From contig CAVWQI010000008.1 of assembly GCA_963757185.1 (NCBI GenBank), positions 632,226 to 696,225 of the forward strand: a DNA stretch of 64,000 nt. The letters run 5' to 3'. Origin of the DNA: JAQBQB01 sp963757185 (GTDB taxonomy: Bacteria > Gemmatimonadota > Gemmatimonadetes > Gemmatimonadales > Gemmatimonadaceae). The notes beneath the pieces are model-generated. The model saw only the letters and a list, made by a program, of their open reading frames with translations. It did no database searches and had not been told where the DNA came from. The position numbers and the translations under genes are program-made. Of this stretch, positions 44,428-55,357 are shown one piece after another. Position 1 is the first letter of the stretch. The number at the start of each line of letters is the position of its first letter.

Positions 44428-47400
44428 ATGCGCAACCATCTCGCGACCGCCGCGTTCGCGGCGGGGCTGGCGCTGTCCATATCCGCGCCGGCTGCCCATG
44501 CCCAGAAAGCCCTCGTCTATTGCCCGGTCGGCGTCGACGCCACCGGATGCGACCGGATCGTGTCGGCGCTTCAGCCGAAGTTCGCCGGCGGCGTCGATCG
44601 CGGATATGACGGGTCGAATGGAACGCTGGATCTCAAGGCCATCGACCTGAATCACTATTCCGTGTTCGTCGTACCGTCACTGGCGGACGACGGGGACAAG
44701 CAGCCGTACGCGGTGCTGCGCGCTGCAGCGGCGCGACTCCATCTGGCGATCAACGGGCGGGTCGCGGTCTATTCCGGCGCGCCGGACCTGGGCAACGCGA
44801 ATCGCGCGGACAAGGACGCGATCATTCAGAATCTCGCGACCTGGGCCGCGGCGGGGCACACGCGCGCAGCGAGTCTCGTCGGCATGGTGGCCTTGCTCGA
44901 CCTCTCGGCGAACGCCGCCGATCGGTACACGTGGGTTCGCTCCGTTTCGCTCGCCGACGTTTCGGCCGACGCGGAGCTGCAAAGCTTTGGCGACGTGACG
45001 GCGGTGTCGAGCCGGAATGGGGAAGCACTGCTGGGCGGCGCCTCACGTCGCTTCTCGAACATGGCGTCTTATGGCCTTCATATCGGCAATCACGCCGCGG
45101 CGCGGACCGAAGTCGGCGCGCTCGGCGTGGACGGTGGATCGGAGTCGAGCGGCCAGAGCGTGCTCGTCTTGTATTCGAACGCGGATGCCGGCTCGAACGG
45201 ATCAAACTCCGGACGCGCGTCGCTCGACGTCTCGGCTAACGGCGGCGGATCAAGTCCGACGCTGACGACTGACAAACCGGACTACCTGCCGGGGGATACG
45301 GTGCTGTTCACCGGCGCCGGATGGGCGCCGCGCGACACGGTGACTATCACGGTCCACGAGGATCCGCAGTGGTCGAATCCGGATCGAACGGTGAGCGCCG
45401 TCGCGGACGCGAACGGAAATCTGAGAAGTCACGACTTCGTCGTGCAGCCGCGAGACTTCGGCGTGACGTTCACGGCAACCGCCGTGGGCAACCCGTCGGG
45501 GCTCGTCGCACAGATCACGTTCACGGATGGCACGATCGCCAGCGTCTCCGATACGAAGGTTCTCAACAGCTCCACGGCCTCCGGAGTCTGCGGCACCACT
45601 ACACCACAATCGTTCCTCGTAGGCACGGAGTACTGCGGGCAAACGACGATTGTAAGCATCTCCGGGAGCGGCGCCACGGCCCTCACGCTGCGTTGGGTGC
45701 GCCCCAACGGATTTTTGGCCTGCGAGACCGGCGTGCCGTCCGTTGTTGCCGGCAACGTCTACGTTTCCAAGTGTAGGCCGGACTCCCCGAGTACCACGGC
45801 AGCCGATTGGTCGTTCCGCGTGCTCACGCCGTCGGGCGTTGTTCTCGCCTTAATCCCGGTCCACGTCGTCTCCAACACGCCGCCGGTTGCGAACAACGAC
45901 TCCTATAGTACGAATGAGGACGTCGCGCTCACCGTCGCGGGACCGGGAATCCTCGGGAACGACACCGACGCCGAGAACAACCCGCTGACTGTGATACTGG
46001 TGAGTGGTCCGTCTCATGGTAGCGTCGCGCTTAACGCGAACGGCTCGTTCACTTACACGCCGAACGCCAATTACAACGGGTCGGACAGCTTCACCTACAA
46101 GGCCAACGACGGGATCGACAATTCGAACACTGCGGCGACCGTCAGCATCACCGTCAACGCCGTCAACGACGCGCCGAGCTTCACCAAGGGCGGCGACCAA
46201 ACCGCCCTCGAGGATGCAGGCGCGCAGTCGGTGACGAACTGGGCGACCGCCATCAGCGCCGGCCCGGCTGACGAGGCGGGGCAGACGCTCACCTTCGTCG
46301 TGACCGGCAACTCGAATCCGGCGCTCTTCGCCGCCGGACCCGCGGTCAGCGCGAGCGGCGCGCTGACGTACACCCCCGCGCCGAACGCAAACGGCTCGGC
46401 GACGATCACGCTCAAGCTGACCGACAACGGCGGCACCGCGAACGGCGGCGTCGACGCGAGCGGCGGCGCAGACGTTCGTAATCAACGTCACCGCTGTGAA
46501 CGACGCGCCGAGTTTCACGAAGGGCGCGGATCAAACGGCAAACGAGAACGCGGGCGCGCAGACGGTCGCGGGCTGGGCGACGGCGATCAGCGCCGGACCG
46601 CCGGACGAAGCCGGGCAGACGCTCACGTTCGACGTCTCGAACAACAACACCGCGCTCTTCTCGGCGCAGCCGTCGGTCGACGCGACGGGCAAGCTGACCT
46701 ACACCTCCGCGCCGGACGCATTCGGGAGCGCGATCGTGACGGTGAAGGTGCACGACAACGGCGGCACCGCGAACGGCGGCGTCGACGTGAGCGCGCCACA
46801 GACGTTCACGATCACGATCAATCCGGTCAATCATCCGCCGAGCTTTACCAAGGGGGCGGATCAGGCGAAGCTCGAGGACGCCGGCGCGCAGTCGGTCGCG
46901 AATTGGGCGACCGCGATCAGCGCCGGTCCGTCGAACGAGAGCGGTCAGTCGGTCTCGTTCCAGATCGTGGCGAACACGAACCCGAGCCTGTTCTCCGCGG
47001 CGCCGGCGGTCTCGCCGACCGGCACCTTGACCTACTCGCCGGCCGCGGACGCGTTCGGCAGCGCGACGATAACGATCGTGGCCAAGGACGATGGGGGCAC
47101 GCTGAACGGCGGCAACGACACGAGCGCTCCGCAGCAGCTCACGATCACGATCACACCGGTCAACGATGCCCCGACCTTCAATCTCGTCGCGCTCGAATAC
47201 GGTGCCGGAAGACGCGGGAGCGCAGTCAGTGGCCAACGCGCTGACCGCTCCGAGCGCCGGGCCGGCGAACGAGAGCGGTCAGTCGCTCTCGATCAACGTG
47301 ACGAACAACAACAACGCCCTGTTCAGTACGCAGCCCTCGATCGATTTGGGCACAGGTGCTTTGACATACGTGCCGGCGGCGAACTCGAACGGGAGCGCGA

Positions 47401-48866
47401 CGGTGACCGTCACCGTCACGGACAACGGAGGCACGGACAACGGCGGCATCGATCATACGACGAAGACGCTGATCATCAACGTGACGCCGGTGAACGACGC
47501 GCCGAGCTTCACGAAGGGGGCGGATCAGACGAAGCTCGGCGCCGGCGCGCAGTCGGTCCCGAGTTGGGCGACGGCGATCAGCGCCGGGCCTCCGGATGAA
47601 TCCGCCCAGTCGCTCAACTTCGTGGTGACGAACAGCAACAACGCGCTCTTCTCGTCGCAGCCGGCGATCGACGCGAGTGGCACGCTCACCTATGCGTCGG
47701 CCCCGAGCGCCAACGGCATGGCGACCGTGACGGTGAAACTCCACGACAATGGAGGCACGACCAACGGCGGCGTCGACACGAGCCCCGAGCAGACGTTCAC
47801 GATCACGATCACTGCGGTGAACCATGCGCCGACGTTCACCTTGATCGCCAACAACACCGCGCCCGAGGATGCCGGCCCGCAAGCGGTCACCGGCGCGTTG
47901 ACGAGCGCGAGCGCGGGGCCGAACGAAAGCGGCCAAAAGCTCACGCTCACCGTTACGAACGACCATAACGCGTTGTTCAGCGTTCAGCCGTCCATCGATC
48001 TCAATACCGGTACGCTGACGTACACGTCGGCGCCGAACGCCAACGGCAGCGCGACCGTTACCGTGAAGCTGCAGGACGACGGCGGCACGGCGAACGGCGG
48101 CGTCGACCAAGCGACCAAGACGCTCACCATCACCGTGACCCCGGTGGACGATGCGCCAGTCATCACCGGCGTCTACGGACCGTCTCAACCCATTGGTTTG
48201 GGCGGGTCGGTGTACGTCACGGGCAAGTTCACGGACGTCGACCTCGGCGACACGCCGCCGGATTCTCACAGCGGCACGATCGACTGGGGCGACGGAAGCA
48301 CGAGCGCTGTCACTATCGCGTCGGGGTCGGGCACCTCGCGCAACTTCAGCGGAACGCATACGTACGCGGCGGCGGGCGTTTACGTGGTCGTCGCGCACAT
48401 CAAGGACGCGGGCGGCCTGAGCGCCGACGAGAGCTACAAGTACGTCGTCGTCACCGACGCGAACGGAGGCTTCGTGACGGGCGGCGGCTGGATCACGACG
48501 CCGAGCGGTAAGGCCGCGTTCGGCTTGGTCTCGAGGTACAACAAGGGCCAGTCGACGCCGGACGGCAATACCGAGTTCCAGGCGCCTGGCATGAATTTCA
48601 AATCGACGTCATGCGACTGGCTCGTGATCGCCGGCCCGAAGGCGCAGTACAAGGGCTCCGGGACGATCAACGGCAGCGGCATTTACGGGTTCATGCTCAC
48701 GGCGATCGACGGCTCGATGAAGCCGAAAGGCGGTGCCGACATGTTCCGGATCAAGATCTGGGACAAGTCGACGGGCTCGGTCATCTATGACAACCAGCCC
48801 GGCGCACCGGACACCGCGGACCCGACGACGGCCGTTGGAGGCGGAAGCATCCGCATACACAACTAG
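44428..48866 (+). CDS. Large secreted repeat protein (adhesin-like), two single-base frameshifts
   Basis: About 1,478 residues after repair. GAGAGAG precedes the ATG; signal peptide ends PAAHAQ. Order: an N-terminal domain of unknown type (~25-270); an Ig-like module (TTDKPDYLPGDTVLFTGAGW); a VCBS/cadherin-like module (PPVANNDSYSTNEDVALTV); six ~110-residue tandem repeats from 46165; a PKD-like module (~48147-48460); and a conserved C-terminal domain (GGGWITTPSGKAAFGLVSRY, DMFRIKIWDKSTGSVIYDNQ). Frames break at ~46455 (extra G) and ~47193 (extra C), both inside the repeat array. Likely cell-surface or released adhesion or matrix protein. Stop TAG is shared with the convergent gene. Confidence 0.85.
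46165..48146 (+). repeat. Six tandem ~330-base coding repeats
   Basis: Units begin at 46165, 46499, 46829, 47162, 47493 and 47820 with the codons for N-(D/H)-x-P-x-F. The shared pattern is EDAGAQSV, SAGP, ESGQ, ALFS, LTYT, ANGSATVTV, DNGGT, NGGVD, TxTITVTPVN. Period 327-334 bases; the 334 and 331 spacings include one inserted base each. Confidence 0.85.
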
Positions 48867-49429
48867 GCCCCGTATCGCGTCGTCGAGAACACGGCTCGCC
48901 GACCGCGATACGAAATGATGTATACCTGGTTGTAGACCTTGCCCTTCCACTTCGGCGGCTCGGGGCTCACGCCGAGTGCGGCGGCGAGTTGCGGCAGGTA
49001 CTCGTGGTTCCAACAGATCACGACTGTTTTGCCCGCGAGCGTGGCGTCGGACAGGATGCGTTTCGCCAGCTTGTCGTAGTCCTTCCCGTGGTAGGGCGTC
49101 TGCACCTGGCCGTGGAGCACCTTGGCGAGGGGCGCCACGGTCTCCTGCGTGCGCTGGCCGTTGCCGTCATTCGTGGTCTCGGTGGCGAAGATGGCTACCG
49201 GAGCGCCGAGGGCAATCATGGCCGGATCGTGGGTCATGAATTCGACGAACTGGTCGGCCCGAGCTCGCCCCTGATCCGACAGGTGTGGGTTGTTCGGGTC
49301 GTTCGGCTCCTCGCCGTGGCGGATGAGGATGATGTGGGCCGGAGGGGCCGGCGGCTGGGCGGCCGGCCGCGGTGGCGACGCAAGCGCCACGGCCGCGGCG
49401 CAAAGCGCGAAGGTGTTTCTCATTGCCAT
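48863..49429 (-). CDS. Secreted histidine phosphatase superfamily protein
   Basis: A 188-residue exported protein (signal MAMRNTFALCAAAVALASPP). The phosphoglycerate-mutase-like active site is visible: the phospho-acceptor RHG in ILIRHGEEPNDPNN, and the second His in VVICWNHEYLPQLAAAL. PVAIFATETTNDGNGQRTQET carries the acidic/arginine segment. Start at 49429 or 49423; AGGAGG lies 12 bases before the first. Substrate unknown. It converges on the adhesin gene, and both TAG stops are drawn from one CTAG at 48863-48866. Confidence 0.83.
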   Translation of the reverse strand: MAMRNTFALCAAAVALASPPRPAAQPPAPPAHIILIRHGEEPNDPNNPHLSDQGRARADQFVEFMTHDPAMIALGAPVAIFATETTNDGNGQRTQETVAPLAKVLHGQVQTPYHGKDYDKLAKRILSDATLAGKTVVICWNHEYLPQLAAALGVSPEPPKWKGKVYNQVYIISYRGRRAVFSTTRYGA

Positions 49430-49575
49430 CAGTGCGGGCGTCCTCCTACCGCATTCCAAGCCAGTGCAAGTGCCGTACGCAGCGGTCAAAAGGGGGCTCG
49501 GCCTTGAAACTAGCCGTGCAGCCCCTAGCTTCGCGGAGTCAGTCCCTCCTCGCCCGTCCTCCTCACCAAGGCGCA

Positions 49576-52209
49576 ATGGCCGACTCGCTAGATCGCTTGC
49601 GCGAGGGTCTCGCTGGCAAATACCGGATCGAACGCGAGCTCGGTCGCGGCGGCATGGCCACGGTCTATCTCGCCGTCGACGACCATCATGATCGGTCCGT
49701 CGCGCTCAAGGTCCTGCATCCCGGACCTCGCCGCGACGATCGGCGTCCGAGCGGTTCGAGCGCGAGATCAAGCTCGCGGCCAAGCTCCAGCATCCGCACA
49801 TCCTGAGCGTCTACGACTCGGGCGACGCGGGCGGGTTGCTCTGGTATACGATGCCGTTCGTGCGAGGGCGAGTCGCTGCGCGATCGCATGACGCGCGAAG
49901 GGCAGCTGCCCATTCCTGACGCGATGCGGATCGCGCGCGAGTCGGCGCTGGCGCTCGACTACGCGCATCGCAATGGCGTCGTCCACCGCGACATCAAGCC
50001 CGAGAACATCCTGCTGAGCGACGGCCAGGCGATCGTGGCCGATTTCGGGATCGCGCGGGCCGTCGCCGACGAGCACGGCCTCACGCAAACCGGGATGGCG
50101 ATCGGCACGCCGGGGTACATGAGCCCCGAGCAGGCGACGGGCGAACGCGTGATCGACGCGCGCACCGACATCTACGCGCTCGGCTGCGTGCTGTACGAGA
50201 TGATCGCCGGCGAGCCGCCGATCACGGGGCCGAACGCGCAGTCGATCATCGCGCGCAAAATGACCGAGACGCCCCGCGCGCTGACGACCATTCGCAACAC
50301 GGTGCCGCCGACGCTGTCACACCTCGTCGACACGATGGTCGCGCGCTCGGCAGCGGATCGCCCGGCGTCCGCCAAGGCGGTGGCGACGACACTCGAGGAG
50401 ATCACGGCGAGCGGGGCGACGGGCTCTGTGGTCGCCGCGCGATCGCCCGTCGGATCGCGACGTTCGATCTGGATCGGTGTCGCCGCCGCGCTCGTACTTG
50501 TCGCGGGTGGGGGCGCGTTCGCGTGGCGGCGGATGCACGCCGTGCACGAAGGCAGTTTCCGTATCGCCGTCCTGCCGTTCGAGAACGAGGGCACGGCGGC
50601 CGACGACTATTTCGCCGACGGCATGACCGACGAGGTCCGCAGCAGACTGTCGGCTGTGCCGGGCCTTCAGGTCACCGCGCGGACGAGCACGCGGCAGTAC
50701 AAGAAAACGACCAAGAACCCGCACGACATCGGGCGCGAGTTATCCGTCGATTATTTGCTCACCGGCACGGTGCGCTGGAGCAAGGGCAACGGGCCCGATC
50801 GGGTACGCGTCATGCCGGAGCTCGTGCAAGTCTCGAACAGCCAGTCCAAGTGGTCGGTGGCGTTCGATACGGTGATGTCGGACGTGTTCGCGGTGCAGGC
50901 CGCGATCGCGTCGCACGTCGCCCAGAATCTGACCGGCGCGCTCGCGCCGCCGACGCAACAGCGGCTCGCGTCTCGGCCGACGCAGAACCTCGAGGCGTAC
51001 GACGAGTTCCTGAAGGGCGAGCAGATCACGTCGAACGTCGGAACCGGCGACTCGAAGGTGCTCAACGCCGGGATCCCGCACTACGAGCGAGCGGTCCAAC
51101 TCGATTCGAATTTCCTCGAGGCGTGGGCGCAGCTCGCGCGCGCGCTGGCCTACAACAACAACGCCGGGCCCACGGTCGAAGCGGTCGAACGAAACAGGGT
51201 CGCGGCCGAGCGGGCGCTTGATGCTCGGCCCGAATCGCGCCGAGGGCCATCTCGCGATGGCGCAGTACCTCCGCGACGTGAAGCTCGACTACGAGGGCGC
51301 GCGAACGCACTACGACGCGGGGCTGAAGGTCGACCCGAACAACACGGACCTGCTCATCGGCGAAGCGGGCGTCGACGCCATCCTCGGCCGGTTCGACGAC
51401 GCGTTCGCCCGCGCACAGCAGGCGGCAAAGCTCGATCCGCGATCGGTGGCGTCGATGCGTCGCGTGCCCGCGCTGCTGCACGCGATCTGCGTCGCTATCC
51501 CGAGGAGTTGGCGGCATGGGACCGCGCTCTCGCTCTCGCGCCGGACAATCTTGGGATGATCCAGGGGAAGGCGTTCGCGTATCTGTCGCTTGGTGAGCTC
51601 GACAGCGTTCACGCGCTCGTCGCCCAAAAATTGAAGACGGGGGTCGACACCACGGCGCTGCTCGTCCGCTTTGCGCTGTATCAGGAGACGATGTGGACGC
51701 TGCCGTCGGAGCTGTGGCCCAAGATCGTCAAGCTCACGCCCAAGGACTTCGACAACGACCGCGGGCACTGGGGGCTCAAGCTCGGTCACACGTATCGCCT
51801 GATGGGCGACACGATGCACGCGCGCATGTTCGGCGACAGCGCTGTCCTGGCCTTCGCGAAGCAATTGCACGATTTCCCCGATCGAGCGCAGGTGCGCGAG
51901 CTCATGGCTCGAGCGCTGGCGCTCGCCGGCCGCAAACAGGAAGCGGCCATCCAGGCCGACAGCGCGCTCAAGCTGCGCGAGACGACGAACGACGCGACGC
52001 TAAAGCCGTACGTGCTCTTTCAGGCCGCGCGCGTGTTCATCCAGTCGGGCGAGAACGAACGCGCGCTCGACCTGATCGAGCGGCTCATCACGATGCCCGG
52101 GAGCGACATCACCGCCGCCTACCTCCGAATCGACCCGAGCTTCGCGCCGCTCAAAGGAAATCCGCGATTCGAGAAACTGATCGCGGGGAAACCGACGATC
52201 GCGCACTGA
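49576..52209 (+). CDS. Hanks-type Ser/Thr protein kinase with TolB-like and TPR domains (several frameshifts)
   Basis: The start MADSLDRLREGLAGKYRIER is followed by the Gly loop GRGGMATVY and VALK lysine. The frame breaks at about 49718, 49745 and 49865 (extra bases) before catalytic VHRDIKPENIL, VADFGIARAV and MSPEQATGE. A membrane span (WIGVAAALVLVAGGGAFAW) anchors an outer part with a TolB/FlgO-like segment (FRIAVLPFENEG, DYFADGMTDEVRSRL, DYLLTGTVRW). TPR-like helices run to the stop. Two more shifts lie at ~51222 and ~51480. About 877 residues after repair. Likely a receptor kinase; ligand unknown. It may be balanced by the PP2C at 20.2 kb. Confidence 0.85.
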
Positions 52210-52236
52210 GCCGGGCCATTCGCGAGGGAAGAAGAA

Positions 52237-52255
52237 CTCATCTGCGTTGAATTTT
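52237..52255. repeat. Half-copy of the CGCAGAT repeat (copy F)
   Basis: ACTCATCTGCGTTGAATTT directly after the kinase gene matches one right arm of the family (as at 13709-13724). No inverted partner is seen before cysK, so it is a single-arm remnant. Confidence 0.55.
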
Positions 52256-52293
52256 GCCGGCCCCCGCTCGTAGCCGGCCAGGCGGAGAGGCCT

Positions 52294-53369
52294 TTACACG
52301 CCGACCGGCGTCGCGACCGCCGGTTGCGCGAACGTCGGCGTCGACTGCAGGATCGCGTTCTCTTCGTCCGTCATGTCCGCCGGAACGTCCGCGAACAACG
52401 GAGTGCTGAGATAGCGCTCTCCGGTGTCCGGCAGCATGCACAGCACCGTCGCGCCCTTCTCGGCGCCTCGCGACACACTTGCAGCGCGGCCGCGAACGTC
52501 GCGCCCGACGACGTGCCGACGAAGATTCCTTCTTTCTTCGCCAGTTCCCGGCTCGACTTCATCGCCTCGGCGCCGGAGATCGTGATGACCTCGATCGACA
52601 GTTGCCCGCGTCGATCGCGTCGCCGGTGAGCTTGGGGATGAAGTCCGGGCTCCAGCCCTGGATCGGGTGCGGCTTCCACGACGGGTGGCGCGCCGCGGGC
52701 GAGCCGTCGGCGTTGCGCGCCTGCTTCGCGCCGCTCGAGACCATCGGCGCGTCGGCCGGCTCGGCAGACACGATCTTCGTCTCGGGCCGTTCCTTCGCGA
52801 GCACGCGCGCCACGCCCTTGAGCGTGCCGCCCGTGCCGAAGCCCGTCACCCAGTAGTCGAGCCGCTGCCCCGCGAAATCCGTCGACGATTTCCTGCGCCG
52901 TCGTGCGCGAATGGATAGTCGGCGTTCGCCTCGTTCTCGAACTGGCGCGTGAGGAACCAGCCGTTCGCCTCGGCCAGCTCGATCGCCTTTTGCACCATGC
53001 CGCGTTCCGCCTGCCGGCGCCGGCGTGAGGACGACCTTCGCGCCGAGGAAGCGCATCAGCTTGCGACGCTCGACGCTGAACGACTCGGCCATCGTCACGA
53101 CGAGCGGATATCCCTTCGCGGCGCAGACCATGGCGAGCCCGATGCCCGTGTTGCCACTCGTCGCTTCGATGACCGTCTGCCCGGGCTTGAGCGCGCCGCG
53201 CTTCTCCGCGTCCTCGATGACGCCGAGCGCGAGTCGATCCTTCACCGAGCCGAGTGGATTGAACGCTTCGATCTTCACGTAGAGATCGACTTCCGTCGGG
53301 CGCGAGCCTGCCGATCTTGACGACGGGCGTGTTGCCGACCGTCTCGAGGATGTTGCCGAAGCGTGTCAT
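52294..53369 (-). pseudogene. cysK: Cysteine synthase (O-acetylserine sulfhydrylase), frameshifted
   Basis: A PLP enzyme that makes cysteine from O-acetylserine and sulfide. Conserved text remains in several frames: MTRFGNILETVGNTPVVKIG, then KIEAFNPLGSVKDRLALGVI (PLP-binding Lys in SVKDR), IEATSGNTGIGLAMV, YWVTGFGTGGTLKG, IQGWSPDFIPKLTG. The C-terminus CMLPDTGERYLSTPLFAD runs to TAA at 52294. About six frame changes in 1.1 kb. Since the gene is basic metabolism and every conserved block is undamaged, artefacts are likelier than loss. Variable C-terminal extension follows the family end. Confidence 0.87.
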
Positions 53370-53519
53370 CGGACGAACCTGGTTCTGAGAGAGAGGGAAA
53401 ATCTGACGAGGGTGCCAAGCGTCGGGCGACCTGAACAGCACGTGGCGGCCGGGGCCGATTTGCGTCCGCGCTCGATGGCGGACACCTTGGGCCCGGCCAC
53501 CACTCAAACGCTCACGTCC

Positions 53520-54233
53520 ATGATACGTCCTCGTCGCTCGTCAGGGGCCATTGTGTCCCTCACGCTTCTGCTCGGCGCCCAGTCGCGAAGCGTCGCCCAG
53601 ACTCCTCAAGCAGATTGGGCCGCTCTGGCGCGGTACCAGAGCGCGAACGCCCAACTCGGTCCGCCCAAAGCCGGCGAGCAACGAGTGGTGTTCATGGGCA
53701 ACTCGATCACCCAAGGGTGGGCGCCGCTTTTCGACTCGCTGTTTCCGGGCAAGCCGTACGTCGGACGCGGCATCAGCGGCCAGACGACGCCGCAGATGCT
53801 CGTGCGATTTCGTCAGGACGTGATCGCGCTCAAGCCAAAGGTCGTCGTGATTCTCGGCGGCACGAACGACATCGCGGGCAACACGGGCCCGTCGACGCTC
53901 GAGATGATCGAGGACAATCTCGCATCGATGACGGAACTGGCGAAGGCGAACGGGATTCGCGTGGTGCTCGTCTCAGTGCTCCCGGCCGCGGACTATCCGT
54001 GGAAGCGAGGCGTCGAACCGGCGCCAAAGATCATCGCGCTGAATACGTGGTTGAAGCAGTACGCGACTTCGGCGGGCGCTGTCTATCTAGACCTGCACAC
54101 GGCGATGGACGATCGGCACGGAGGGATGAGACCGGAGCTGAGTGGGGACGGAGTGCACCCGAACGCGGTGGGGTACGCGCTGATGGCGAAGTTGACGGCG
54201 CCGGCCATCGAGAAGGCGTTGAGCGGTCGATAG
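53520..54233 (+). CDS. Secreted SGNH/GDSL-type hydrolase
   Basis: A 237-residue esterase/lipase-like enzyme with a signal peptide (ending SRSVAQ). SGNH blocks are present: VVFMGNSITQGW (nucleophile Ser), GRGISGQTT (Gly), ILGGTNDIAG (Asn) and SGDGVHPNAVGY (Asp/His). Such proteins often deacetylate or deacylate sugars or lipids outside the cytoplasm. The ATG at 53520 was chosen because it begins the signal; upstream codons are a frame extension. It is divergent from cysK; a hairpin follows the stop. Confidence 0.87.
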   Translation: MIRPRRSSGAIVSLTLLLGAQSRSVAQTPQADWAALARYQSANAQLGPPKAGEQRVVFMGNSITQGWAPLFDSLFPGKPYVGRGISGQTTPQMLVRFRQDVIALKPKVVVILGGTNDIAGNTGPSTLEMIEDNLASMTELAKANGIRVVLVSVLPAADYPWKRGVEPAPKIIALNTWLKQYATSAGAVYLDLHTAMDDRHGGMRPELSGDGVHPNAVGYALMAKLTAPAIEKALSGR

Positions 54234-54237
54234 GAAT

Positions 54238-54282
54238 CAGACCAGCATCGAGCGTAGAGCGTCGAGGCTCGAGGCTGGTCTG
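54238..54282. repeat. 15-base inverted repeat downstream of the SGNH gene
   Basis: CAGACCAGCATCGAG (54238-54252) pairs with CTCGAGGCTGGTCTG (54268-54282), one mismatch, around a GCGTAGAGCGTCGAG loop that itself repeats the CGAG/CGTAG theme. Could be a terminator (no T-run) or a dispersed palindromic repeat. Confidence 0.6.
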
Positions 54283-54327
54283 GCATCGCGCCCGTGGTGC
54301 GACGAACCCAAACCAACCGCCCTAGAG

Positions 54328-55117
54328 ATGGACCATCGCGAAGTCGGCCGCTATTGGAACGACAACGCCGAGAACTGGACTCGTCTCGCGCGTGCCGGGT
54401 ACGACATCTATCGCGATTTCGTCAACACGCCGGCGTTCTTCGAGATGCTGCCGGCTGTCGCCGGGCTGCGCGTGCTCGATATCGGCTGCGGTGAGGGGTA
54501 CAACACGCGCCTCCTCGCCGACCGCGGCGCCCGCGTGGTCGGCATCGACATCGCGGAACGATTCATCGCGCACGCGATCGCGGCCGAGCGGCGAGGAGCC
54601 GCGAGGGATCGAATACGAAATCGCGAGTGCCGTCGAACTGCCGTTCGCCGACGCGACCTTCGATGCGGCGACGGCGTTCATGTCGCTGATGGACATTCCG
54701 GAAACCGATCTCGTGGTCGCCGAAGCGTTCCGCGTCGTTCGCCCCGGCGGATTCTTTCAGTTCTCGATCTCACACCCGTGCTTCGACACGCCCTTTCGTC
54801 GCACGGTGCGTGACGAGCACGGCGTGAAGATCGGCGTGGAGGTGGGCGACTACTGGGGGAAGGTGGACGGTCGCGTCGAGCAATGGATTTTCAGCTCGGC
54901 GCCACCCGAGGTGAGGGCCGGACTCGAGCCGTTCAAGACGCCGCGATTCACGCGCACGCTGTCGGGGTGGCTCAACCTCGCCCTCGATACCGGATTCACG
55001 ATCGAACGGCTCTGTGAGCCGTACGCCAGCGACGAAGCCATTCGCGCCCGGCCGCGGCTCGTGAGGGCACGCGTCGTCGCGGACTTTCTTCAGGTTCGGC
55101 TGAGACGACCGGCCTGA
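54328..55117 (+). CDS. Class I SAM-dependent methyltransferase (one frameshift)
   Basis: N-terminus MDHREVGRYWNDNAENWTRL and SAM-binding VLDIGCGEGYNTRLLA with acidic VVGIDIAERF are in one frame to about 54590. After a single shift the text continues IEYEIASAVELPFADATFDAA (motif II/III) and FRVVRPGGFFQFSISHPCFD to the TGA. About 262 residues when joined. Typical of small-molecule methyltransferases of the UbiE/Methyltransf_11 type; substrate unknown. It converges on the HMA gene, two stops one base apart. Confidence 0.85.
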
Positions 55118-55118
55118 T

Positions 55119-55328
55119 TCAACCGGCGACGAAGGCGGTGTAGCCCTCGTCGGCGATCGCCTCCTCGATGTCGTCGACGCTCGTCTTGCTCGGATCGTAT
55201 TCGAGCACGGCCGAGCCGATTTGCACGGACTTCACGTGCACGCCCGGGGTCTTTTCGAGTCGTCCGCGCACGGCGTGCAGGCAGTGCGCGCACGACATGC
55301 CTTCGATGGTCAGGTTGAGAGGCTGCAT
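55119..55328 (-). CDS. Heavy-metal-associated (HMA) domain protein, CopZ/MerP-like
   Basis: A 69-residue single-domain metallochaperone. It starts LTIEGMSCAHCLHAVRGRLE with the soft-metal CxxC, then GVHVKSVQIGSAVLEYDPS and the C-terminal DEGYTAFVAG, the full ferredoxin-like beta-alpha-beta repeat. Expected to bind Cu+ (or Hg2+) in the cytoplasm. No copper P-type ATPase is nearby, so its delivery partner lies elsewhere. The DUF4383 gene lies upstream on the same strand. Confidence 0.9.
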   Translation of the reverse strand: MQPLNLTIEGMSCAHCLHAVRGRLEKTPGVHVKSVQIGSAVLEYDPSKTSVDDIEEAIADEGYTAFVAG

Positions 55329-55357
55329 CGGCGGAGCGATTGGGTTGGACGGGAGAA

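Noticed and set aside
46165..48146. Tandem repeats as a possible satellite or origin iteron array
   Set aside because: The period is ~330 bases, codon-based and encodes conserved Ig/VCBS-like repeats inside one protein.
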